From the NCBI GenBank assembly GCA_965278995.1, contig OZ257136.1, positions 496,001-560,000 of the forward strand: DNA of 64,000 nt. The letters run 5' to 3'. A program made the position numbers and the translations under genes. The notes under the pieces are model-generated. The model ran no database searches, was not told the origin of the DNA, and saw only the letters and a program-made list of their open reading frames with translations. This stretch comes from JADJYF01 sp965278995. Lineage in GTDB: Bacteria > Pseudomonadota > Gammaproteobacteria > Ga0077536. Below, piece after piece: positions 53,588 through 62,210 of this stretch (positions within the stretch are counted from its first letter, which is position 1; each line of letters opens with the position of its first letter).

Positions 53588-55225
53588 TCAGATGTCGTAA
53601 AGACTGACGAGGTCGGCCAGGTTCCGTGTCAACTGCATGTTCTCGGCATAATCGACCGGGCAATCGACAATGACCACGGTATCGTCGGCGAGCGCCCGCA
53701 CCAGTGTTGGCTTGAGGTCAGCTGCGGATTGCACGCGATAGCCAATCGCGCCAAAACTTTCAGCGTATTTGACGAAATCGGGATTGTTGAACGCAATATG
53801 GCTCGGCCGGCCGAACTGGCGCATCTGGTGCCAGGTTATGAGGCCGTACTCGGCGTCGCTCCAGATCAGTATCACGAGCGCCGTCTTCATACGCAATGCC
53901 GTTTCGATTTCCTGTGAATTCATCATGAAGCCGGCGTCACCGGTCACAGCAACGACCTTGCGCTCGGGATAAGCGAGCTTGGCCGCCAGTGCGCCCGGTA
54001 CGGCGATGCCCATCGAGGCGAAGCCGTTGGAAATGATGCAGGTGTTGGGTCGCTCGGCGCGGTACATCCGCGCCATCCACATTTTGTGCGCACCGACATC
54101 CGAGATGACGATATCGTCGGGTGCCAGCACTTCGCGGAGGTCCCACACAATTTTCTGCGGTTTGACCGGGAAACCCTGATCGTCAGCATACGCTGCACGT
54201 TCTTCGATGATGCCGTGGCGCACGGCGCCGAAGGCGACCTTGCGCTGCGGCGAGGCAAGCGCGGCAATAGCGCGCAAGCTGGATGGAATGTGGCCGAGCG
54301 TTTCGACTGCGACGTTGTAGTGCGCATCGACTTCGCTGGTCAGTGCGTCGATGTGCACGATTATCTTATGCCCGTCGGGGTTCCACATGTCAGGGTGATA
54401 CTCGACCATGTCGTAGCCGACGCAGATCACGACGTCCGCTTTTTCGACCGCGAACCACGGTAGATCGCGCGCTTTCAAGCCCAGTGTGCCGAGCGAGAGA
54501 TCATTGGAGAACGGCATCACGCCTTTGGCCATGAACGTGTTGCAGACCGGGATGCGTAATGTTTCCGCGAAGCGCACCAGGTCAGCCGCTGCTTCCTGGC
54601 GAATGACGCCGTTGCCGGCAATGATGATCGGTTGCCTGGCTTCGGAGATGAACCGTGCAGCCTGTTCAATCTTGAATTCGAGCGGCGCCGGCGTGTAAGC
54701 CTTGCGTACCGGTATCGGGCTGGCGACTACCGGCATTTCCGCGATGTTTTCCGGAAAGTCAATGAACGCCGCACCGGGTTTCTCTGCCTGTGCGACCTTG
54801 AACGCCTTGCGCACCACTTCGGCGACGATGCCAGGCTCGCGGATCTGGGTGGCATACTTGGTGATGGGCGCGAACAGGTTGACCAGATCCAGGATCTGAT
54901 GGCTCTCCTTGTGCATGCGCGTGGTCGCCCCCTGGCCGGCAATAGCGACTATCGGTGCGCGATCCATGTTGGCGTCGGCCACGCCGGTGATGAGATTGGT
55001 CGCGCCGGGACCGAGAGTCGACATGCAGACGCCGGCTCTGCCAGTCAGGCGGCCGTAGACGTCAGCCATGAACGCCGCGCCTTGTTCGTGGCGAACCGTG
55101 ACGAACGTGATGCTACTCGACAGGAGCGCGTCCATGATGTCGAGATTCTCTTCGCCGGGAATCCCGAAGATGTATTCCACCCCTTCGTTTTCCAGACATT
55201 TCACCAGCAGTTCGGCAGCATTCAT
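53588..55225 (-). CDS. Acetolactate-synthase-like thiamine-diphosphate enzyme
   Basis: The protein has 545 residues from ATG 55225, with GGGGA 7 nt upstream. Domain order is TPP-N (1-170, catalytic Glu in VRHEQGAAFMADVYGR), central domain (about 185-320) and TPP-C (about 370-520). The cofactor motif begins GDAGFMMNS and ends WSDAEYGLI, so the usual Asn ligand is Ser, as in a known side group of large-subunit-like proteins. It should condense pyruvate (or decarboxylate another 2-oxoacid). No ilvN small subunit and no alsD lies nearby, so a role in branched-chain synthesis is unproven. It converges on the VPLPA gene and diverges from the PPOX gene. Confidence 0.85.
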   Translation of the reverse strand: MNAAELLVKCLENEGVEYIFGIPGEENLDIMDALLSSSITFVTVRHEQGAAFMADVYGRLTGRAGVCMSTLGPGATNLITGVADANMDRAPIVAIAGQGATTRMHKESHQILDLVNLFAPITKYATQIREPGIVAEVVRKAFKVAQAEKPGAAFIDFPENIAEMPVVASPIPVRKAYTPAPLEFKIEQAARFISEARQPIIIAGNGVIRQEAAADLVRFAETLRIPVCNTFMAKGVMPFSNDLSLGTLGLKARDLPWFAVEKADVVICVGYDMVEYHPDMWNPDGHKIIVHIDALTSEVDAHYNVAVETLGHIPSSLRAIAALASPQRKVAFGAVRHGIIEERAAYADDQGFPVKPQKIVWDLREVLAPDDIVISDVGAHKMWMARMYRAERPNTCIISNGFASMGIAVPGALAAKLAYPERKVVAVTGDAGFMMNSQEIETALRMKTALVILIWSDAEYGLITWHQMRQFGRPSHIAFNNPDFVKYAESFGAIGYRVQSAADLKPTLVRALADDTVVIVDCPVDYAENMQLTRNLADLVSLYDI

Positions 55226-55391
55226 CGGCATTCCCCTGTGCCAAAACAAGGACGATCACGCACACGACCAAGCATAGCCTTAGTCGCTTGAGCTATCGTA
55301 GCCCAACGGCGGTCCTGTGGCGGCTCCCGCTTGGGCCAACAGCGGCATGTCAACGATGGCAGGCAGGTCAGGTTTCCGCGCCGACCGCAGC

Positions 55392-55420
55392 TTGACCCTG
55401 CACGGTGCCCGACATAGCCT
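55392..55420 (+). promoter_or_regulatory. Candidate sigma-70 promoter of the PPOX-acyl-CoA dehydrogenase operon
   Basis: TTGACC (55392-55397) and TAGCCT (55415-55420) are 17 bp apart, about 50 nt before the PPOX start. The -10 box is weak. Confidence 0.3.
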
Positions 55421-55468
55421 GCGGAACACCGCGACCGTCCGCGTCGCAGCCTACCCCGGAGCATCCCC

Positions 55469-55873
55469 ATGACTGTTGCCTCAATTCCCGAAAAGTACCT
55501 CGACCTGCTGACCGGCAAGCCGGCCCTCGCCCATCTCGGTACCTTGATGGCCGATGGACGCCCACAGGTCACGCCGATCTGGTTCAGCTTCGACGGCAAG
55601 CGCATCGGACTCAATTCCGCGCGCGGGCGTGTGAAGGATCGCAACATGAGCGAACGGCCGCAGGTTGCCCTGTCGATCGTCGACCCCGACAACGCTTACC
55701 GTTACATCCAGATCATGGGCAGCGTGACAGAAATAACGGAAGCTGGCGGCGACGCGCACATCGACCAACTGGCCAGCAAGTATCTGGGCAAGGACCGCTA
55801 CCCGTGGCGCCAGCCGGGTGAAGTGCGCGTCATCTACTGGGTCACCCCGGAACGGGTCCAGGCGATGGGCTGA
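55469..55873 (+). CDS. PPOX-class (pyridoxamine oxidase-like split-barrel) flavin protein
   Basis: The protein has 134 residues with GGAG 8 nt upstream of the ATG. The split-barrel fold is indicated by AHLGTLMADGRPQVTPIWFSFDGKRIGLNSARGRVKDRNM, PQVALSIVDPDNAYRYIQIMGSV and VIYWVTPERVQAMG. Members bind FMN or F420 and reduce small molecules. Its stop overlaps the start of the acyl-CoA dehydrogenase gene (TGATG), so the two are co-translated. Substrate unknown. Confidence 0.87.
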   Translation: MTVASIPEKYLDLLTGKPALAHLGTLMADGRPQVTPIWFSFDGKRIGLNSARGRVKDRNMSERPQVALSIVDPDNAYRYIQIMGSVTEITEAGGDAHIDQLASKYLGKDRYPWRQPGEVRVIYWVTPERVQAMG

Positions 55874-57024
55874 TGAATTTCGATTTCGACGAGACCGAGA
55901 ATGCGTTTCGCGAGACGCTGCAGCGCTACGCGCGGGAGCGGCTTGCGCCCGAATACGCGCGCTGGGATCGCGGTGAGATTTATCCGCGCGAGCGTGTCTT
56001 TGAACTCGCCGAACTGGGCTTGACCGGGCTGCGCGTGCCGGAAGCGTTCGGTGGCGTCGGTGGCAGCTATGTGCTGGCCGGCATCGCAGCAGAGGAAATC
56101 GGGCGCGGCGATCACAACGTCACGACGTTCATCCAGCTGTGCGCGATCGCTGCGGACCTGATTGGGCGTTATGGCCAGGAACGCCTCCGCCAACTGCTAT
56201 TGCCGGCGCTGGCCAGCGGTCGCGCGCTGGTTTCTTTCGGTCTCACTGAACCCGGTGCAGGTTCCGATGCTGCGGCGATCAGAACGCGCGCCACGCTGGA
56301 TGGCAACGAGTGGGTCGTCAGCGGCGAGAAAGCGTCGAGTACGCTGGCTGGCTCGGCCGACTATTGCGTGGTGTTCGCCCGCATGGGCGGCGTCGGCGCA
56401 AAAGGCATTGGCGCCGTCATCGTGCCGCTGGATTCGGCCGGCGTCACGCGTCGTGTTTACGACAGCATGGGCGGCAAACTTACGCAGCGTGGTTCACTAT
56501 TCTTCGATGACGTTCGCGTGCCGCACGATCATCAGCTCGGCGCAGGTGACGCCGGTTTTGCCCAGGCCATGGAAGCGTTCGACTATAACCGTGCGCTGAT
56601 CGCGCTGGCCTGCATCGGCACTGCACAACAGTCACTGGATGAAACCGTGGCACATGCACGCCAGCGCGAGACTTTCGGTAAACCGCTGGCACGGCACGCC
56701 GGCTATGCGTTTCAGATTGCCGAGCACGCGAGTCATCTGCACGTGGCGCGACTGCTTGCTTACGAAACCCTGTGGTTGCGCGATCAGGGTCGCCCGCAGA
56801 CGCGCGAGGCGGCCATGGTCAAATGGCTGGCGCCGAAAGCGGCGGTGGAAGCGATCCACGCCTGCATCGTGCTGAACGGCTGGATGGGTTACGACAATTC
56901 GCTGCCACACACGCAGCGTCTGCGCGATGTGATGGGGCTGGAGATTGGTGACGGCACGCCCGAAATCATGAAAGGCGTCATTGCTCGTGAAATTTTCGGG
57001 CGCGAATTCGTGGCCTACCGCTGA
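55873..57024 (+). CDS. Acyl-CoA dehydrogenase family protein
   Basis: The protein has 383 residues and covers the full family length. N-terminal helical domain (1-115), beta domain with SFGLTEPGAGSDAAAIRTRA FAD/substrate motif, and C-terminal helical domain. RQRETFGKPLARHAGYAFQIAEHA is the FAD-contact helix. At the site of the usual catalytic base the motif reads LEIGDGTPEIMKG, with Asp in place of Glu of YEGT. This occurs in some branches of the family, so an unusual acyl substrate is possible. It would use FAD and pass electrons to ETF. Co-translated with the PPOX protein; the link is unexplained. Confidence 0.9.
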   Translation: MNFDFDETENAFRETLQRYARERLAPEYARWDRGEIYPRERVFELAELGLTGLRVPEAFGGVGGSYVLAGIAAEEIGRGDHNVTTFIQLCAIAADLIGRYGQERLRQLLLPALASGRALVSFGLTEPGAGSDAAAIRTRATLDGNEWVVSGEKASSTLAGSADYCVVFARMGGVGAKGIGAVIVPLDSAGVTRRVYDSMGGKLTQRGSLFFDDVRVPHDHQLGAGDAGFAQAMEAFDYNRALIALACIGTAQQSLDETVAHARQRETFGKPLARHAGYAFQIAEHASHLHVARLLAYETLWLRDQGRPQTREAAMVKWLAPKAAVEAIHACIVLNGWMGYDNSLPHTQRLRDVMGLEIGDGTPEIMKGVIAREIFGREFVAYR

Positions 57025-57059
57025 GTGTGGTCAACGAATCCGCGCGTTAGCAGGCAGCT

Positions 57060-57593
57060 TCAGCGGGCCATCGCGCGACGGCGGGTCTGGGTGAACGAAA
57101 CCAGCGCAAGCGCCGAGAGCATCATCACCACAGAGGCCGGTAGCGGCGTTGCGATAGTGGCCGGCGCAGGTACCGAGAACTCGCTCATGTGCGAGAAACT
57201 GTTGACGTTCGACCAGCCACTGTCGCCGTAAGTCAGGGTCCCGACGCCGCGTACAGTACGGACCGCGTTGTTGAAATAGATCTCAGCCCATTCCATCTGA
57301 AACGGCTTGCTCAAGTAGTTCATCAGCACGTTGAAGCGACCGGCCGCAGCAGCCAGCGTCGGGCCGCTCATGACAAGTTTTTCGCCCGTATTCGACTGCA
57401 CCGACCAGCCGCTCATATTCGAGCCGAAGCCGGCCGAGGAAAGCGTCATGTTTGCCGGGTCGACCGACCACAGATAGATGCCGTTGGTCTCGAAGTCGTT
57501 CATGAACAGCTGATCCAGTGTCGCCGCGCGAGCCGAACCGGTCGCCAGCAGCAGGCAGAGAAGCAGTGTCTTGGTCGTCGAATGCATAGTCAT
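57060..57593 (-). CDS. Small exported protein with VPLPA/PEP-CTERM-like sorting tail
   Basis: The protein has 177 residues from ATG 57593 (another ATG at 57587). A signal peptide ends at GSARAA (about residue 24). The central 120 residues form a beta-rich domain (FMNDFETNGIYLWSVDPANMT, WAEIYFNNAVRTVRGVGTLTYGDSGW) with no known family. The C-terminus PAPATIATPLPASVVMMLSALALVSF followed by RRR has the three-part exosortase signal: Pro-rich motif, membrane helix, arginine cluster. No clear ribosome binding site is seen, but a sigma-54-type promoter lies upstream. Probably sorted to the same place as the larger VPLPA protein. Confidence 0.8.
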   Translation of the reverse strand: MTMHSTTKTLLLCLLLATGSARAATLDQLFMNDFETNGIYLWSVDPANMTLSSAGFGSNMSGWSVQSNTGEKLVMSGPTLAAAAGRFNVLMNYLSKPFQMEWAEIYFNNAVRTVRGVGTLTYGDSGWSNVNSFSHMSEFSVPAPATIATPLPASVVMMLSALALVSFTQTRRRAMAR

Positions 57594-57972
57594 GGCGTGT
57601 CTAAAATAAAGTATGAATTGACACGCTGAGAGCAAACGCAATGCCAGAGTGCCTGTTTGCAGGTAATCGTGCGGGCAGTCTGAGGGGCGCGTCACACGGC
57701 GGCCGCGGTTTGTGCCGGACATCACGTTATGCGGCTAGGCCGAAGCCAGGTTCCTGCCGTGCCGACGCTGGCGACAGTGCGGCCGGTGCGCGGGCGTTAC
57801 GCATCGCGGGTCAGGATCTGACGCGCAGCGTCACCTCCGATCTGGCAGTGCAAGCGCATGCGCGCTTCATTCTTCGCCGCGCAGTGCATCGACCGAGACG
57901 TCTGGCAGGGCTTGCCAGCGGCCAGGCTTTGCGGTGACTCTAGCCGTACATTGATGAGGGGAGATTTCGAAT
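57594..57972. other. Divergent intergenic region
   Basis: This 379-bp stretch carries the sigma-54-type promoter of the small CTERM gene and a GGCGTGTC...GACACGC inverted repeat (57594-57627, loop about 18 bp) in its leader. The part 57660-57950 has a plus-strand frame of 98 codons with atypical composition and no ribosome binding site; no gene is called there. Confidence 0.5.
57631..57646 (-). promoter_or_regulatory. Candidate sigma-54 -24/-12 promoter of the small CTERM gene
   Basis: On the minus strand TGGCAT (57646-57641), 5 bp, then TTGCT (57635-57631), an almost complete match to TGGCAC-N5-TTGCW. The -12 GC is about 39 nt before the ATG at 57593. Confidence 0.6.
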
Positions 57973-59013
57973 ATGGTTGATTTGAACCGCCAGTGGCTGC
58001 TCCGCGCCAGACCGCAAGGCCAGCTCCGCCAGGAGGATTTCGAATATCGCGAGGGGCCGATGCCGGACGCGGCACTGGCGGCTGGCGAAGTGCGTGTGCG
58101 TAACGTCGCCTTCCTGTGCGCACCGACCATGCGCAACTGGATGGACCCACCCGGCAACAGCTTCTACCCGTCCATTCCACTCGGGCAGCCGATCATGGCG
58201 CCGGCTGTCAGCCGCGTGATCGCCTCGGCGAGTCCGGATTTTGCTGTCGGCGATCGCGTCTACGCCATCTCGACCTGGCAGGACTACACCACGCTCGCGA
58301 CCACCACGCTGCGTCAACCGACCCGTATCCCGCCCGGGATCAGTTTCGTCGACGCCGCGGGCCGTTACGGTTTGAATCCGTTGACTGCTTATTTCGGCCT
58401 GCTTGAAGTCGGGCAACCGCGCGCAGGCGAAACGCTGCTGGTATCAGGCGCAGCCGGTTCGACCGGCTCGACGGTCGCGCAGATTGGCAAGATCAAGGGT
58501 CTGCGTGTCATCGGTATCGCCGGTGGCAAGGACAAATGTTCCTGGCTGACCGATGTTTGCGGTATCGATGCGGCAATCGACTATAAAACCGAAAACGTCG
58601 AACAGCGCATCGCCGAATTGTGCCCGACCGGCATCAACGTGTTCTTCGACAATGTCGGTGGCGAGATTCTGCAGGCGGCGGTCAACAATATGGCTCCACA
58701 GGGACGCATCGTGTTGTGCGGGCAGATTTCGAGTTACGACGGCGATGCGCAGCCTGAAGGCCCGCGCAACATGATGCGGCTGATCTACGGCAGCATCCGC
58801 ATGCAAGGTTTTCTATGCGGCAATTACGCCGCCAGGTTCAATGACGGCGTTGCCGAGCTGAAAGCCTGGACCGAAGCCGGCAAGCTCATTCATCGCGAAG
58901 ATCTGCATGTCGGCTTCGACAAACTGCCGAGCGCATTCGCCAAGCTGTTCGTCGGCGCCAATCAGGGCACGCTGATGGTTCAGATTGCGGACGAGGCGCA
59001 CGCGACGCACTGA
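57973..59013 (+). CDS. NADP-dependent medium-chain reductase (zinc-free MDR, CurA/leukotriene-B4-dehydrogenase type)
   Basis: The protein has 346 residues with GGGGAGA about 9 nt upstream of the ATG. The N-terminal GroES-like domain starts NRQWLLRARPQGQLRQEDFEYRE, typical of the CurA/YncB group, and lacks zinc-binding Cys/His clusters. The Rossmann motif is VSGAAGSTGSTVAQIGKIKGLRVIGIAGG, followed by VFFDNVGGEILQAAVNNMAPQGRIVLCGQIS. Such enzymes reduce alpha,beta-unsaturated ketones or aldehydes with NADPH. Cytoplasmic. It converges on the RND operon with 12 bp between. Confidence 0.93.
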   Translation: MVDLNRQWLLRARPQGQLRQEDFEYREGPMPDAALAAGEVRVRNVAFLCAPTMRNWMDPPGNSFYPSIPLGQPIMAPAVSRVIASASPDFAVGDRVYAISTWQDYTTLATTTLRQPTRIPPGISFVDAAGRYGLNPLTAYFGLLEVGQPRAGETLLVSGAAGSTGSTVAQIGKIKGLRVIGIAGGKDKCSWLTDVCGIDAAIDYKTENVEQRIAELCPTGINVFFDNVGGEILQAAVNNMAPQGRIVLCGQISSYDGDAQPEGPRNMMRLIYGSIRMQGFLCGNYAARFNDGVAELKAWTEAGKLIHREDLHVGFDKLPSAFAKLFVGANQGTLMVQIADEAHATH

Positions 59014-59025
59014 GGCGCCGCTGCT

Positions 59026-62000
59026 TTATGAGAGGGGCTGGTGAGTGTCTGCCTGCGGTGGCCGGCCGAGCGACGCGTCAGCGTGCTTTCGGCGTTCGAG
59101 CAGCGCAACCAATCGCTGCACCGTGACGAAGAATACCGGCACCAGGACCACGCCAAGTACCGTCGCCGTAATCATGCCGCCCATCACACCGGTACCGATG
59201 GCCTGCCGACTGGCAGCGCCGGCGCCGGTGCTGAGCGCAAGCGGCATCACGCCGAGTACAAACGCGAGCGAGGTCATGATGATGGGCCTGAAGCGCAGCC
59301 GGCAGGCGGTGAGGGTGGCTTCGTAGACGTCACTGCCGCGCGCGTGTAGATCGCGCGCGAACTCGACGATAAGGATAGCGTTCTTGGCCGACAAGCCGAT
59401 GATCGTAATCAGGCCAACTTTGAAGTACACGTCGTTCGGCATGTCGCGCAACATGGCGGCAAGCAGTGCGCCGAATACACCCAATGGGACGACCAGCATC
59501 ACTGCGGCGGGCACTGACCAGCTTTCATAGAGCGCAGCGAGGCACAGAAACACGACCAGAACCGAGAGCGCGAACAACGTCGGCGCTTGCGCGCTCGAGA
59601 GTCGTTCCTCAAACGATTGACCGGTCCACTCGAAGCCGAAACCGGCTGGCAGTTTGGCCGCCAGCCGTTCGAGCGCTGCCATCGCTTCGCCGGAACTGTA
59701 GCCAGGCGCGGCCTGCCCGGCGACTCTCATTGCCGGCAGCCCGTTGTAGCGCGCCAGGCGCGGTGAGGCGACGCGCCACGACACCTCGGCAAAGCTCGCA
59801 AACGGCACCATTTCGCCATCGGCATTCCGCACGCGAAGTGCGAGGATATCTTCAGGCAGCATGCGCGCGCCCGCTTCGGCCTGAACCAGTACACGCTGCA
59901 CGCGACCTTCGCGAACGAAGTCATTGGCATAACTCGAACCCAGCATGACGCTCAGCGTGTCGTTGATCCCGGCTATTGGCACACCGAGAGCGCGCGCTTT
60001 CGAACGGTCGATGGCGACGTCGAGCTGGGGCGTGTCTTCGAGCCCTTCGGGACGCACGCCACTCAGGAACGGATCCTGTGCAGCCAGGCCGAGCAACTGG
60101 TTCCGTGCATTGGTCAGCGCGTCGTGACCGAGGCCGACGCGATCCTGTAGTTCGAATTCGAAACCGTTAGCCGTGCCGAGCTCAGGTATCGGCGGCGGAC
60201 TGAGCGGGAAAATGATGGCGTCCTTGATGCTGGAGAGAAACCCGAAAGCACGACCGACGATCGCCTGAACATGCTGCTCCGGTGAGCGGCGCTGATCCCA
60301 TGGTTTAAGATTGCCGAAGATGATGCCGGCGTTCTGGCCACTGCCGAAAAAGCTGAAGCCGGCGACCGTGATCAGTCGGTCGACATTGGGTTCGTTGTTG
60401 AGAAAATAGTCTTCGACCTGATCGAGGACTTTCAGCGTGCGTTCATGCGTGGCACCCGGAGGGAGCTGCACGATGGTGAGAAAATAACCCTGGTCTTCGT
60501 TGGGCAGAAATGACGACGGTAGATGAACCAGGATCCAGCCGGCCGCGCCAACGATGGCGAGATAAACCAGCAGTACCCGACCGCCGCGCCGGATCACATA
60601 ACCGACCGTCGCGGCATAGCCACGTGTAGTGCGATCGAATGCCGCATTGAACCAGCTGAACAGGCCGCGTTTGCGCCTGGTCGTTGCAGTCACCGGCTTC
60701 AGCAGGTGCGCGCACAGCGCAGGTGTCAAAGACAACGCCATGAATGCCGACAGGACCATGGAGACGACCAGCGAGAGTGAGAACTGTCGATAGATGGCGC
60801 CGACAGAGCCGCCGAAAAACGCCATCGGGATGAACACGGCGGTCAGCACCAGCGTGATGCCGACAATGGCACTCGTGATCTGCGACATCGCTTTGCGCGT
60901 TGCGTCGCGCGGAGAGAGATGCTCCTCGTGCATGATTCGTTCGACGTTCTCGATGACAACGATGGCGTCGTCGACCAGAATGCCGATGGCCAGAACCAGA
61001 CCGAACATCGTCAGCACGTTGATCGAAAAGCCCAAAGCGAGCATGCCGGCAAAGCTGCCGAGCAGCGCTATCGGCACGACGACCGTCGGAATGAGGGTGG
61101 CGCGCAAGTTCTGCAGGAACAGATACATCACGAGGAAGACCAGGCCTATCGCTTCGAACAACGTCAACACGACTTCGTTCATCGAGATGCGGACGAACGC
61201 CGAGGTATCGTAGGGGACGTCATATTGCACGCCAGGCGGGAAGAAGGCGGACAGTTCGTCCAGGCGCTGGCGAACGCGTTTCGCGGTAGCGAGAGCGTTG
61301 GCGGTTGCCAGGAGCTTGATGCCAATGGCTGCGGCGGGGCGGCCATTCAGGCGCGCTTCGGGCGTGTAGCTAGCGGCAGCGAGTTCGACCGTGGCGACAT
61401 CGGACAAATGCACAGTCGAACCATCGGCATTGGTGCGCAACAGGATCCGTTCGAATTCGGCCGGTGTGCTGAGGCGGCTGTCAGTTACCACAGTCGCATT
61501 CAGCAGTTGCCCGGTGACGGCCGGCAGGCCACCGAGCTCGCCCGAGGCAATCTGCACATTCTGTTCGCGTATCGCAATGACGATGTCATCCGCGCCAAGT
61601 CCGAATTCGGTCAGACGCGCAGGGTTCAGCCAGACGCGGATAGCGTATTCGGTGCCGAAAAGTTGTGCCTGACCGACGCCCGGTACACGCCGGATCTGAT
61701 CGATGAGGTGGGTTGTTGCATAGTTGCCGAGCGCGACGCGATCGAGCGTGCCATCCGTCGAGCTGATGGCTGCGAACATCAGATAGTTGCGTGCCGCTTT
61801 ATCGACGCGCACGCCTTGTCGGCGCACTTCTTCCGGCAGGCGCGGCTCGATCGCTTTGATGCGGTTCTGCACTTCGACGCTTGCGATGTCGAGGTCCGTG
61901 CCCGGTTCGAACGTCACCGTGATGCCAGCGCTACCGGCGGCGTCGCTGCTCGAAGCCATGTAAAGCAGACCCTCGACGCCGTTGATCTCCTGCTCGATCA

Positions 62001-62190
62001 GCGTGGTGACAGTGTCTTCGACGGTCTGTGCCGACGCACCCGGATAAGTCGCATTGATGCTCAACGACGGCGGTGCGATGCTCGGATACTGTGCGACCGG
62101 CAGGCGCGTGATGGCGATTGCACCGGCCAGCATGACTGCAAGCGCAATGACCCAGGCAAAGATCGGCCGATCGATGAAAAAATGCGCCAC
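59026..62190 (-). CDS. RND multidrug efflux pump, inner-membrane transporter (AcrB/MexB, HAE1 family)
   Basis: The protein has 1054 residues from GTG 62190 (reads MAHFFIDRPIFAWV, the standard HAE1 start). Twelve membrane helices and two large periplasmic loops are present. The proton-relay Asp pair is in GILVDDAIVVIENVERIM, and helix 10 carries the expected Lys in GLSAKNAILIVEFARDL. Length matches AcrB. It exports hydrophobic compounds by proton antiport with the adaptor encoded 20 bp upstream and an outer-membrane TolC-like channel not encoded here. Regulated, by position, by the divergent TetR protein. Confidence 0.96.
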   Translation of the reverse strand: MAHFFIDRPIFAWVIALAVMLAGAIAITRLPVAQYPSIAPPSLSINATYPGASAQTVEDTVTTLIEQEINGVEGLLYMASSSDAAGSAGITVTFEPGTDLDIASVEVQNRIKAIEPRLPEEVRRQGVRVDKAARNYLMFAAISSTDGTLDRVALGNYATTHLIDQIRRVPGVGQAQLFGTEYAIRVWLNPARLTEFGLGADDIVIAIREQNVQIASGELGGLPAVTGQLLNATVVTDSRLSTPAEFERILLRTNADGSTVHLSDVATVELAAASYTPEARLNGRPAAAIGIKLLATANALATAKRVRQRLDELSAFFPPGVQYDVPYDTSAFVRISMNEVVLTLFEAIGLVFLVMYLFLQNLRATLIPTVVVPIALLGSFAGMLALGFSINVLTMFGLVLAIGILVDDAIVVIENVERIMHEEHLSPRDATRKAMSQITSAIVGITLVLTAVFIPMAFFGGSVGAIYRQFSLSLVVSMVLSAFMALSLTPALCAHLLKPVTATTRRKRGLFSWFNAAFDRTTRGYAATVGYVIRRGGRVLLVYLAIVGAAGWILVHLPSSFLPNEDQGYFLTIVQLPPGATHERTLKVLDQVEDYFLNNEPNVDRLITVAGFSFFGSGQNAGIIFGNLKPWDQRRSPEQHVQAIVGRAFGFLSSIKDAIIFPLSPPPIPELGTANGFEFELQDRVGLGHDALTNARNQLLGLAAQDPFLSGVRPEGLEDTPQLDVAIDRSKARALGVPIAGINDTLSVMLGSSYANDFVREGRVQRVLVQAEAGARMLPEDILALRVRNADGEMVPFASFAEVSWRVASPRLARYNGLPAMRVAGQAAPGYSSGEAMAALERLAAKLPAGFGFEWTGQSFEERLSSAQAPTLFALSVLVVFLCLAALYESWSVPAAVMLVVPLGVFGALLAAMLRDMPNDVYFKVGLITIIGLSAKNAILIVEFARDLHARGSDVYEATLTACRLRFRPIIMTSLAFVLGVMPLALSTGAGAASRQAIGTGVMGGMITATVLGVVLVPVFFVTVQRLVALLERRKHADASLGRPPQADTHQPLS

Positions 62191-62210
62191 CGCTATCGTC
62201 TCATCGGGTC

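Noticed and set aside
57641..57937. 98-codon plus-strand frame before the reductase gene
   Set aside because: Composition is Arg/Gly/Ala-rich without motifs, and it overlaps the promoter of the divergent CTERM gene.
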